A DNA stretch of 6,220 bases, from NCBI GenBank assembly GCA_026984595.1, contig JALSRW010000641.1:1-6220 (forward strand), in the 5' to 3' direction. Source of the stretch: Alphaproteobacteria bacterium (lineage in GTDB: Bacteria > Pseudomonadota > Alphaproteobacteria > Geminicoccales > Geminicoccaceae). The translations under genes were made by a program, and so were the position numbers. Positions 1 to 5,660 of this stretch are shown one piece after another (the stretch's first letter is position 1; each line of letters opens with the position of its first letter). A model generated the notes under the pieces. That model was not told where the DNA came from. It worked only from the letters and a program-made list of their open reading frames with translations, and ran no database searches.

Positions 1-1
1 C

Positions 2-412
2 GCCATCCCCGAGGGCACCCCCGACCGTGCCGCCTCGGCCAAGCTGATCGACTATCTGACGCGGCCCTCGACCCAGCTCGTCACATTGCGCGAGGTGGGC
101 TTCTATCCGATCGTCGATACCAAGCTTCCGGAGGATCTGCCGGCCGGCATCCGTCTCGCGGCGGCGGCCATCAGCGCCCAGGCCGGGGCCGACGACGCCC
201 TGCCTTCGCTGCTGCCGGTGGGACTCGGCAGCAAGGGCGGCGAGTTCAACAAGGTCTACCGCGATACCTTCCAGCGGATCGTCATCCGCGGCGAGGATAT
301 CGGCGATGCGCTCGCCACCCAGGCCGAGAAGCTGGCCGAGATCATGCAGGAGACCGGTGCCCCCTGCTGGGAGCCCGATGCGCCCTCCGACGGTCCCTGT
401 CCGGTCGAATAG
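2..412 (+). CDS. ABC transporter solute-binding protein, C-terminal part (5' truncated)
   Basis: The last 136 residues of a protein whose start lies left of the window; the frame is open from base 2, and the TTG at 86 is an internal leucine codon. The fragment has the look of the C-terminal lobe of family 1 extracellular solute-binding proteins: a helix resembling 'A-x-L-I-D-Y-L-T-x-P-x-T-Q' (about fragment residues 13-25), then 'G-F-Y-P-I-V', and a final helix 'GEDIGDALATQAEKLAEIM' before a short tail. It would capture the substrate in the periplasm and deliver it to the two permeases encoded directly downstream, with which it forms an operon. The assignment rests on these weak family features plus the very strong context of two MalF/MalG permeases and a MalK-type ATPase. 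The ligand cannot be inferred from this fragment. The signal peptide and N-lobe are not visible. Confidence 0.82.
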   Translation, partial: AIPEGTPDRAASAKLIDYLTRPSTQLVTLREVGFYPIVDTKLPEDLPAGIRLAAAAISAQAGADDALPSLLPVGLGSKGGEFNKVYRDTFQRIVIRGEDIGDALATQAEKLAEIMQETGAPCWEPDAPSDGPCPVE

Positions 413-433
413 GCACAACTCCGGGATATGGCG

Positions 434-484
434 CGCGGTGGGAGGCGCTGCAGCCTCCCGCCGGCTCCTGCGGCGGGACCCGCG
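434..484 (+). promoter_or_regulatory. RNA hairpin cluster between binding protein and first permease
   Basis: Hairpin 1 pairs GGGAGGC (440-446) with GCCTCCC (453-459) around a 6-nt loop. Hairpin 2 pairs CCCGCCG (457-463) with CGGCGGG (471-477) around a 7-nt loop. They share bases 457-459, so only one can have its full 7-bp stem at a time, although hairpin 2 still keeps four pairs beside a full hairpin 1. An outer stem, CGCGGT (434-439) with ACC/GCG (478-480 and 482-484, C481 bulged), could close a three-way junction ending just before the GTG start at 485. Hairpin 2 also covers the weak ribosome-binding-like GGCGGG. No T tract follows, so this is not a classic terminator. By analogy with malE-malF spacers, it probably protects the upstream mRNA and lowers permease translation; that role is inference. 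Confidence 0.6.
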
Positions 485-1336
485 GTGAACGCTGATCGCA
501 CATTGCCCTACCTGCTGCTCGCCCCGAGCATGCTGTTTCTGGCGCTGCTGTTCCTGTGGCCTTTGGCCGAGGCCTTCATTGTCGCCTTCAGCGGCCCCGC
601 CGGGCAGTGGTCGCTCGAGAATTTCCGCGAGATGGCGGACGATCTGAACTTCACCGATGCGGTGCGCAACACCCTGCTGCTGGTGGTCGTGGTGGTGCCG
701 CTGCAGCTCGCGCTGGCGCTCGGGCTCGGGGTGCTGCTCGGCAATCTCGGTCGCGGCCGCGACGCCTTCCTCTACATCTGGACGATCCCGCTCGGGATCT
801 CCGATCTGGCGGCCGGCATCGTCTGGCTGGCGATCCTCGGCGAGCGCGGCTACATCAATTCCTTCCTGCAGGCGCTCGGGGTGATCGACGGGCCGGTGCT
901 GTGGCTGTCCTACGAGACGCCGCTCGCACTGTTTCTCGCCGTGGTGGTGGCCGAGGTCTGGCGGGCGACGGCCATCGTGCTGGTCATTCTGGTGGCCGGC
1001 ATGCAGCTCATCCCCAAGGAATACTACGAGGCGGCCGAGGTGTTCGGCGCCGGTGCGTGGCAGCGCTTTCGCCGCATCACCCTGCCGCTTTTGAAGCCCA
1101 GCATCCAGACCGCCCTCATCCTGCGCACCATTCTCGCCTTCGAGGTGTTCGCGGTGGTGGTGGTGCTGGGCGGGCGCGATCTGCCGGTGCTGGCCGGTGA
1201 GGCCTTCGCCTGGCAGTACGACTACCAGAACGCCGGAATCGCCTCGGCCTATGCGGTGCTGATCCTGACCGTCTCGCTGGCCGCCACCTGGCTCTATCTG
1301 AGACTGCTGCGGGTGCGCGAGGAGAGTCTCGCATGA
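485..1336 (+). CDS. ABC transporter permease, MalF/UgpA type
   Basis: A 283-residue inner-membrane subunit of a CUT1-type carbohydrate importer. About six hydrophobic segments are visible (near 8-30, 62-86, 96-118, 148-170, 208-228, 255-275). The cytoplasmic EAA loop that docks on the ATPase is clear: EAA at 182-184, G188, then I-T-L-P at 198-201 and K-P at 204-205. The GTG at 485 is chosen because it gives 'MNADRTLPYLLLAPSMLF', the usual short cytoplasmic lead before segment 1. An in-frame ATG at 428 would add 19 Gly/Arg/Pro-rich residues encoded by the hairpin region and lacks a good ribosome site. The 3' end overlaps the next permease by ATGA (1333-1336), so the two are translationally coupled and probably form a heterodimer. 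Function is firm at family level; the exact substrate is unknown. Confidence 0.9.
   Translation: MNADRTLPYLLLAPSMLFLALLFLWPLAEAFIVAFSGPAGQWSLENFREMADDLNFTDAVRNTLLLVVVVVPLQLALALGLGVLLGNLGRGRDAFLYIWTIPLGISDLAAGIVWLAILGERGYINSFLQALGVIDGPVLWLSYETPLALFLAVVVAEVWRATAIVLVILVAGMQLIPKEYYEAAEVFGAGAWQRFRRITLPLLKPSIQTALILRTILAFEVFAVVVVLGGRDLPVLAGEAFAWQYDYQNAGIASAYAVLILTVSLAATWLYLRLLRVREESLA
1317..1332 (+). promoter_or_regulatory. Ribosome binding site of second permease within a small hairpin
   Basis: The sequence GAGGAGAG (1319-1326) is a good ribosome-binding site, with its core ending about 7 nt before the ATG at 1333. It lies in a small inverted repeat: GCGAG (1317-1321) can pair with CTCGC (1328-1332) around GAGAGT, and the stem abuts the start codon. 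Ribosomes finishing the upstream permease would melt it, so it may enforce coupling of the two permeases. The site is seen directly; the coupling role is inferred. Confidence 0.5.
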
Positions 1337-2136
1337 AGCCGCGGCGCGTTCTCTATCTGTCGCTCGCCCTGCTGGCCAGCATCTGGGTGCTGGTACCCAT
1401 ATATCTGCTCGCGATCAGCGCCTTCGGCGGTCCCGAGACCATCAACGCCTGGCCCAAGGGGCTGCTGCCGGAGCGGATCTCGGCCGAGACCATCGCCTTC
1501 TTCTTCGCCGTGCGCGGGGTGTGGAACGCCATCCGCAACAGCATCATCGTCGCGGTGCTGACGATGCTCATGTCGATCCTGCTCGGGGCGCCGGCGGGCT
1601 ACGCGCTGGCCCGCTTCGTCTTTCCCGGCAAGGACGGCTACCGGTTGCTGATCCTGCTCACCCGCGCCTTTCCGATCGCCATCCTGGCGCTGCCGCTCAC
1701 TGTGCGCTTCATCCAGATCGGCATCTACGATACGCCCTTCGCGGTGGCCCTGGTGCACACCGCGCTGGCGCTTCCCTTCGCCATCCTGGTCTCCTCCAGC
1801 CTGTTCATGGGAGTGCCCAGGGAGCTCGAGGAGGCCGCCTGGACCTTGGGCTGCACGCGCTTTCAGGCCTTCCGCAAGGTGGTCTGGCCGCTGGCCCGGC
1901 CGGGCATCGCCGCGACCATGATCTTCGCCTTCGTGATCTCCTGGAACGAGGTGTTCGCGGCTTCGGTGCTGACGCTGAGGGAACGTACCCTGACCGCCTT
2001 CCTGCTCACCAGCCTCAACGAATCGCCCCTGCATTTCCGCTTCGCGGGCGGGTTCTTCCTGATCCTGCCGGCGCTCGTCTTCATCTTCGCCGTGCGCCGC
2101 TACCTGTTTTCCATGTGGGGCATCGCCAACCGCTAG
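1333..2136 (+). CDS. ABC transporter permease, MalG type
   Basis: A 267-residue second inner-membrane subunit, expected to pair with the preceding permease to form the translocation channel. Six hydrophobic segments are visible (near 7-29, 68-92, 104-123, 137-158, 193-213, 237-256). The EAA loop reads E-E-A-A-W-T-L-G at 166-173, followed by WPLARP at 185-190, the normal MalG spacing. The length is typical of this family. The ATG start overlaps the previous stop (ATGA) and is preceded by a strong GAGGAGAG ribosome site. The ATPase gene begins 17 bp after the stop. Like the other permease, its specificity cannot be read from sequence alone; CUT1 importers carry di- and oligosaccharides, glycerol phosphates, glycosylglycerols and related polyols. 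Confidence 0.93.
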   Translation: MKPRRVLYLSLALLASIWVLVPIYLLAISAFGGPETINAWPKGLLPERISAETIAFFFAVRGVWNAIRNSIIVAVLTMLMSILLGAPAGYALARFVFPGKDGYRLLILLTRAFPIAILALPLTVRFIQIGIYDTPFAVALVHTALALPFAILVSSSLFMGVPRELEEAAWTLGCTRFQAFRKVVWPLARPGIAATMIFAFVISWNEVFAASVLTLRERTLTAFLLTSLNESPLHFRFAGGFFLILPALVFIFAVRRYLFSMWGIANR

Positions 2137-2153
2137 GGGACTACCGCAAACCG

Positions 2154-3212
2154 ATGGCGCGCATCCTGGTCAAGGACATCAAGAAGACCTTCGGCAAGTT
2201 CGTGGCGCTGAAGTCGGTCTCCATGGAGGTGGCCGATCGCGAGTTCACCGTCCTGCTCGGCCCCTCGGGCTGCGGCAAGACCACGCTGTTGCGGATCATC
2301 GCCGGTCTGGAGAGCGCCGATCAGGGCGAGGTGTGGATCGGCGAGCGGCGCATCGATCCGCTGCCGCCGCGCGCCCGCAATATCGCCATGGTCTTCCAGA
2401 ACTACGCGGTATTTCCGCACATGACGGTGTTCGACAACATCGCCTTCGGCTTGCGCATGCAGAAGCTGGGCAGCGAGGAGGAGATCCGGCGCACCGTCGA
2501 ATGGGCGGCCGAGCTGATGCACATCGAAAGCCAGCTCGACAAGTACACGGGCCAGCTCTCGGGCGGCCAGCGCCAGCGGGTGGCGGTGGCCCGGGCCTTG
2601 GCGGTGCGCCCGCAGGTGCTGCTGATGGACGAGCCCCTGTCCAATCTCGATGCGCTGCTGCGCCTCGAGATGCGGGCCGAGCTCAAGACCATTCTGCGGG
2701 AAAGCCGGACCACCACCATCTACGTCACCCACGATCAGGTGGAGGCGATGAGCCTCGCCGACCGCATCGCCGTCATGCATGGCGGGGAGATCGAGCAGTA
2801 CGACACCCCGCTCGAGATCTACCGCAACCCGGCCACCCTCTTCTGCGGCGGCTTCATCGGCAGCCCGCCCATGAACTTCCTGGAGGCCCGGGCCGTCGCC
2901 CCGGGCCGTTGGCGGATCGGCGATCTCGAGCTCGACGGACCCCGCGATGCCGGCTCCAGGCTGCTGATGGGCGTCCGGCCGGAGGATCTGGAGCCGGTGC
3001 AGGGGGAGGAGCCGGCGCTGGTCGGCACCATCCAGGTGGTCGAGCCGCTGGGCTCGCACCAGCTCGCCATCCTCCGTCTCGACGGTGGCTCCCTGCGCTT
3101 TGCGGGGGATGCCGATCTGCCGTTGCGCGCGGGCGAAACCTTGCGGCTCAGGCCGCGTGCCGACCGGCTGCGCTGGTTCGATCCCGGACGCGAACGGGCG
3201 ATCCGCGCATGA
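2154..3212 (+). CDS. ABC transporter ATP-binding protein, MalK/UgpC type
   Basis: A 352-residue ATPase that energises the importer at the cytoplasmic membrane face. All nucleotide-binding motifs are intact: Walker A GPSGCGKTT (36-44), Q-loop Q82 in VFQNYAVFPHM, signature LSGGQ (135-139), Walker B VLLMDE (155-160), D-loop SNLD (163-166) and switch histidine H193 in VTHDQ. A C-terminal regulatory/TOBE-like region follows (about 235-346), with the CUT1 hallmarks 'GSPPMNF' and 'GVRPEDLE'. The ATG at 2154 gives the standard N-terminus (MARILVKDIKKTFG). The AGGGGA ribosome site overlaps the previous stop codon and sits 13 nt away, longer than usual, so expression may depend partly on coupling. The stop overlaps the next start as ATGA (3209-3212), placing the hydrolase in the same operon. 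Confidence 0.96.
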   Translation: MARILVKDIKKTFGKFVALKSVSMEVADREFTVLLGPSGCGKTTLLRIIAGLESADQGEVWIGERRIDPLPPRARNIAMVFQNYAVFPHMTVFDNIAFGLRMQKLGSEEEIRRTVEWAAELMHIESQLDKYTGQLSGGQRQRVAVARALAVRPQVLLMDEPLSNLDALLRLEMRAELKTILRESRTTTIYVTHDQVEAMSLADRIAVMHGGEIEQYDTPLEIYRNPATLFCGGFIGSPPMNFLEARAVAPGRWRIGDLELDGPRDAGSRLLMGVRPEDLEPVQGEEPALVGTIQVVEPLGSHQLAILRLDGGSLRFAGDADLPLRAGETLRLRPRADRLRWFDPGRERAIRA

Positions 3213-3250
3213 CACCACCAGCCGCGGAGAGCTTGCGCGAACGGGCGATC
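3189..3250 (+). repeat. 15-bp direct repeat across the ATPase/hydrolase junction
   Basis: CGCGAACGGGCGATC occurs exactly at 3189-3203 and again at 3236-3250, 47 bp apart. The first copy encodes R-E-R-A-I near the ATPase C-terminus; the second encodes R-E-R-A-I near the hydrolase N-terminus, although the genes are in different frames. It could be a small local duplication or a chance outcome of shared codon and amino acid use. Confidence 0.7.
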
Positions 3251-4525
3251 GCCGTGCTGCGGGCGAACGATCGCGGCGGCTACACCGTGCCCAGCGCCGG
3301 CCTCTACCCCTTCCAGTGGAACTGGGATAGCTGTCTCGTGGCCCTGGGCTGGGCATGCTTCGACGAGCCGCGGGCCTGGCAGGAGATCGAGACCCTGTTC
3401 GCCGCCCAGTGGCCGGACGGGATGGTCCCGCATATCGTCTTCCACCGCGACGATCCCGGCTACTTCCCGGGCCCCGCGGTCTGGGCCACCGGACGCCGGC
3501 CGGCGAGCTCGGGCATCACCCAGCCGCCGGTGGCGGCGAGCTGCGTGCGCTGGATGCTGGAACGTGCCGTCGACCGGGAAGCGGCGCTGGCGGCGGTCGC
3601 CCGTCTGTTTCCGCGGCTCCTCGCCTGGCACGCCTGGTTCCACCGCGCACGCGACCCCGAGGAGCGGGGGTTCGTGGCCACGGTCCATCCCTGGGAAACC
3701 GGGATGGACAACAGTCCGGCCTGGGACGCACCCTTGGCGGCGGTGGTACCCGCGCCCGATCTCGCTCCCTACGAGCGCCGCGATCTGGCCCATGTCGATG
3801 CCGCCCAGCGGCCCACCCGGGCGGAATACGACCGCTATATGACGCTGGTGCAGCTCTTCCGCGAGCTGGCCTACGATCCGGCCGAAATGGTGGCGCGTTC
3901 GCCGTTCCTGGTGGTCGATCCGGGCACCAACGCCATCCTCCTGCGGGCCGATCGGGATCTCGCGCAACTCGCGCGAATCCTGGGCGAGAAGGAAGCCGAA
4001 GCGCGGATCGGGATCTGGATCGCCCGCGCCGAGGCGGCTCTGCCGCGGCTGCTGGCCGATCCGGAGAGCGGTCTCTGGCACGCCTTCGACCTGCGCCGCG
4101 AATGCCGCATTCCCGCCCGCACCCATGCCGGTTTCCTGGCCTTCCTCGCGGGGCTCGGGGACGCGCGGCTGGCGGCCACCCTCGATCATTGGGTCGATAC
4201 CACGCGTTATGCGCTTTCCAGCGTGCCCGCCGGGGATCCGGCCTTCGATCGCCGCCGCTACTGGCGGGGGCCGGTCTGGCCCGTGGCCAACCTGCTGATC
4301 GGCCGCGGCGCGCAGGAGAGGGGGGCGGAGAAGGCCGCCCGGAGGTTGCGGCGGGACACCGCCGCCCTGATCGCCGGCGGCGGCTTTCGCGAATATTTCG
4401 ATCCGTTGTCGGGAGAGGGGCTGGGCGGTGCCTGCTTCGGCTGGACGGCGGCGGTGTGGCTGGCCTGGATCGATCAACCCGGACGCGACCGAGGGCCGGA
4501 CGATTGGTCCGACCCTCTCAAATAA
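3209..4525 (+). CDS. GH63-type glycoside hydrolase (MGH1-like; mannosylglycerate/glucosylglycerate hydrolase-related)
   Basis: A 438-residue protein without signal peptide or membrane segment, so it acts in the cytoplasm. It shows the (alpha/alpha)6-barrel signatures of the GH63 mannosylglycerate/glucosylglycerate hydrolase group: 'FQWNWDSC' (35-42), 'QWPDGMVPHIVFH' (67-79), 'ITQPPVAA' (103-110), 'HPWETGMDNSPAWD' (160-173), 'YWRGPVWPVANLL' (351-363) and 'FREYFDPLSGEGLGG' (393-407). By family analogy, D167 is the likely general acid, and E395 (less likely E403) the base of an inverting mechanism. The length matches bacterial members of this group. The start overlaps the ATPase stop (ATGA) and has no clear ribosome site, so translation is probably coupled. 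With the importer it suggests uptake then hydrolysis of a small alpha-glycoside. Other GH63/trehalase-like specificities remain possible; the exact substrate is inferred. Confidence 0.87.
   Translation: MTPPAAESLRERAIAVLRANDRGGYTVPSAGLYPFQWNWDSCLVALGWACFDEPRAWQEIETLFAAQWPDGMVPHIVFHRDDPGYFPGPAVWATGRRPASSGITQPPVAASCVRWMLERAVDREAALAAVARLFPRLLAWHAWFHRARDPEERGFVATVHPWETGMDNSPAWDAPLAAVVPAPDLAPYERRDLAHVDAAQRPTRAEYDRYMTLVQLFRELAYDPAEMVARSPFLVVDPGTNAILLRADRDLAQLARILGEKEAEARIGIWIARAEAALPRLLADPESGLWHAFDLRRECRIPARTHAGFLAFLAGLGDARLAATLDHWVDTTRYALSSVPAGDPAFDRRRYWRGPVWPVANLLIGRGAQERGAEKAARRLRRDTAALIAGGGFREYFDPLSGEGLGGACFGWTAAVWLAWIDQPGRDRGPDDWSDPLK
4491..4517 (-). terminator. Possible 3' stem-loop between convergent genes
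   Basis: GAGGG-c-CGGAC (4491-4501) pairs with GTCCG-a-CCCTC (4507-4517) around a 5-nt loop, ending five bases before the hydrolase stop codon. In the + transcript the middle position is a C/A mismatch; in the - transcript it becomes a G/U pair, giving an unbroken 11-bp stem. It may therefore mainly serve the HU gene's transcript, as a stop or 3' protection. No U-rich run follows on either strand, so it is not a textbook intrinsic terminator. The 23-bp gap between the two stop codons (4526-4548) holds no other hairpin. Confidence 0.4.
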
Positions 4526-4548
4526 ATCCGCGTTGTTTTGCTTGGATA

Positions 4549-4824
4549 TTATTTGTTGACGGCTTCCCGAAGCCCCTTGCCGGGCTTGAAGCGGACCGCG
4601 TTGGCGGCCGGAATCGTAATGGTTTCGCCGGTTCGCGGATTGCGACCTTTGCGGGCCGGACGATGCGTGACTTCGAACACGCCGAACCCGGCAATGGAGA
4701 CTTTCTGCCCCTTGGCGAGGGCCTTCTGAATGCTGGCGAGAACTGCGTGAACGGCCTTGGAAGCGCTAGCCTTGGTCATTCCGGTAGCGTCCGCGACCTC
4801 CTTGTTCAGCTCGTCCAACGTCAT
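4549..4824 (-). CDS. hup: HU-family DNA-binding protein
   Basis: A 91-residue nucleoid protein of the HU/IHF family that bends and compacts DNA as a dimer. The N-terminal helices 'MTLDELNKEVADATGM' and 'ASKAVHAVLASIQKALAKG' (1-39) are followed by the core 'KVSIAGFGVFEV' (41-52), then the DNA-grasping arm with R61-N62-P63 (P63 being the intercalating proline) and 'GETITIPAANAVRFKPGK'. The length is that of HU (about 90). The ATG at 4824 is chosen because it gives a normal HU N-terminus and has a GGGAG ribosome site 7 nt upstream. A longer reading frame to 4962 runs through the AT-rich promoter region and is not protein-like. It is convergent with the transport operon and faces the same way as the nitrile hydratase-like operon, but has its own leader, so it is probably transcribed alone. 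HU versus an IHF-like paralogue is not fully settled. Confidence 0.95.
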   Translation of the reverse strand: MTLDELNKEVADATGMTKASASKAVHAVLASIQKALAKGQKVSIAGFGVFEVTHRPARKGRNPRTGETITIPAANAVRFKPGKGLREAVNK

Positions 4825-4834
4825 CGAGTCACTC

Positions 4835-4891
4835 CCGTTGCATCTGCGACTGCACTTTCGCATTATCATAAATAGCGGCAGATGCAAACGG
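4835..4891 (-). promoter_or_regulatory. HU gene promoter-like region inside a 13-bp inverted repeat
   Basis: On the - strand an AT-rich stretch holds TATGAT/GATAAT-like -10 sequences (complement of 4862-4870), about 40 bp before the ATG. TTTGCA (complement of 4883-4888) is a possible -35, but the spacing (15 bp to GATAAT) is short. This element is bracketed by an inverted repeat: CCGTTGCATCTGC (4835-4847) and GCAGATGCAA-a-CGG (4878-4891), 13 pairs with one bulged base and a 30-bp spacer. The inner arm ends in the first Gs of the ribosome site. It could be a pair of operator half-sites or a long leader hairpin. Confidence 0.45.
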
Positions 4892-4962
4892 TTCCGCACA
4901 AATGATTCTGCAGAAGAACATGCAAACAGCTCGACTGTGGCGACAAAACCATAAGGCGACAA
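4882..4962. repeat. Short repeats and palindrome upstream of the HU gene
   Basis: Three small structures sit in the gap between the HU gene and the nitrile hydratase-like operon. ATGCAAAC occurs at 4882-4889 and 4920-4927. TTCTGCAGAA (4906-4915) is a perfect 10-bp palindrome. GGCGACAA occurs at 4939-4946 and 4955-4962. They may be protein-binding sites for HU autoregulation or another factor; each is short enough to arise by chance. Confidence 0.4.
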
Positions 4963-4968
4963 TGGGGA

Positions 4969-4996
4969 CGGACCGGGAAAAAGGCCCGGAAATCCG
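4969..4996 (-). terminator. Stem-loop after the nitrile hydratase-like operon
   Basis: On the - strand, about 28 nt after the stop of the alpha-type gene, CGGA plus CCGGG can pair with CCCGG and TCCG: nine pairs with a 3-nt bulge and a T-rich loop (+ strand arms 4969-4977 and 4985-4996). No U run follows the stem, so an efficient intrinsic terminator is doubtful; it may mark the 3' end of the operon transcript or separate it from the HU gene. Confidence 0.35.
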
Positions 4997-5024
4997 TGGT
5001 TTGTCGGGAAAAGGTGAGGTGGGA

Positions 5025-5660
5025 TCAGGGCTCGGCGGGCGCCGCCGGAACTGCCGTTCCGATCATGCAGTCGCGGGTCACCAGGGCCGCCAGAGCTTCC
5101 TCGTCGAGCCCTTCGGTACCCGCCGGACGCAGCGGCAGCACCATGTAGCGGAGCTCGGCGGTGCTGTCATGGACCTCGATGCGTACATGGTCCGGCAGAT
5201 GGAGGCCGAATTCGGCCAGCACCGCCCGCGGCTCGCGCACCACCCGGGAGCGGTAGGCACGGGATTTGTACCAGTCGGGAGCGGCGCCGAGCAGATAGCG
5301 CGGATAGCAGGAACAGAGGGTGCAGACGATGACATTGTGCAGATCGGAGCGGTTCTCCACCGCCCGGATGGGGATCGCCCCGGCATCGATCCCGAGTTCC
5401 CCCGCTGCCGCATTGGCATCCTCCAGCACCCGCGCCTTGAAGTCCGGGTCCAGCCAGGCGCGGGCCACCAGACGCGCGCCATGGGCGGGAGTGGCGGCAT
5501 CGATGGTCTCCAGTGTGCGCCGCAGTTCCGCGCCGGTGATCACCCCCTTCGCCAGCAGGAGATCGGTGACCGCATCGGTCAGCGCCATGTGCCAGGTGTA
5601 CGGGCCGTCCTCGATATCCGGCTGCTGCGGCGGGTGAGGGTGACGATGGCCGCTGCTCAC
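5025..5660 (-). CDS. Nitrile hydratase-superfamily alpha subunit, cobalt type (thiocyanate hydrolase gamma-like)
   Basis: A 211-residue metal-binding catalytic subunit. The hallmark V-C-T-L-C-S-C (112-118) supplies C113, C116, S117 and C118; C116 and C118 are those normally oxidised to sulfinate and sulfenate around the metal, and Thr at 114 is the cobalt-type residue. It continues with 'DWYKS', 'YRSRVVREPRAVLAEFG', 'DSTAELRYMVLPLRPAGTEG' and 'LVTRDCMIG', as in alpha subunits. Compared with typical nitrile hydratase as recalled (CYPWPVLGLPP, TRDSMIG), this protein has CYPRYLLGAAP and TRDCMIG, changes that resemble thiocyanate hydrolase gamma. The N-terminus is His-rich (GHRHPHP). The GTG at 5660 overlaps the upstream stop (GTGA) and has GAGGAG 8 nt before it. 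The enzyme would hydrate nitriles or hydrolyse thiocyanate in the cytoplasm; which one is uncertain. The family is nearly certain. Confidence 0.95.
   Translation of the reverse strand: MSSGHRHPHPPQQPDIEDGPYTWHMALTDAVTDLLLAKGVITGAELRRTLETIDAATPAHGARLVARAWLDPDFKARVLEDANAAAGELGIDAGAIPIRAVENRSDLHNVIVCTLCSCYPRYLLGAAPDWYKSRAYRSRVVREPRAVLAEFGLHLPDHVRIEVHDSTAELRYMVLPLRPAGTEGLDEEALAALVTRDCMIGTAVPAAPAEP

Noticed and set aside
86..88. TTG at 86 as a gene start
   Set aside because: The frame is open upstream to the window edge and the upstream residues continue the binding-protein pattern; it is an internal leucine.
428..484. ATG at 428 as the start of the first permease
   Set aside because: The 19 added residues are Gly/Arg/Pro-rich, come from hairpin-forming DNA and have no good ribosome site. 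The GTG at 485 gives a normal lead into membrane segment 1. It is not fully excluded.
2133..3356. Antisense frame of 407 codons opposite the ATPase
   Set aside because: Same reasons; the ATPase motifs on the + strand are all intact.
2819..4477. Long antisense frame of 552 codons on the - strand opposite the ATPase and hydrolase
   Set aside because: Low-complexity Gly/Arg/Pro/His-rich translation, no recognisable domain, and the opposite strand carries two well-conserved genes. It is a shadow of high third-position GC.
4825..4962. 46-residue N-terminal extension of the HU protein
   Set aside because: It crosses the AT-rich promoter-like region, does not resemble HU family N-termini, and the ATG at 4824 has a good ribosome site.
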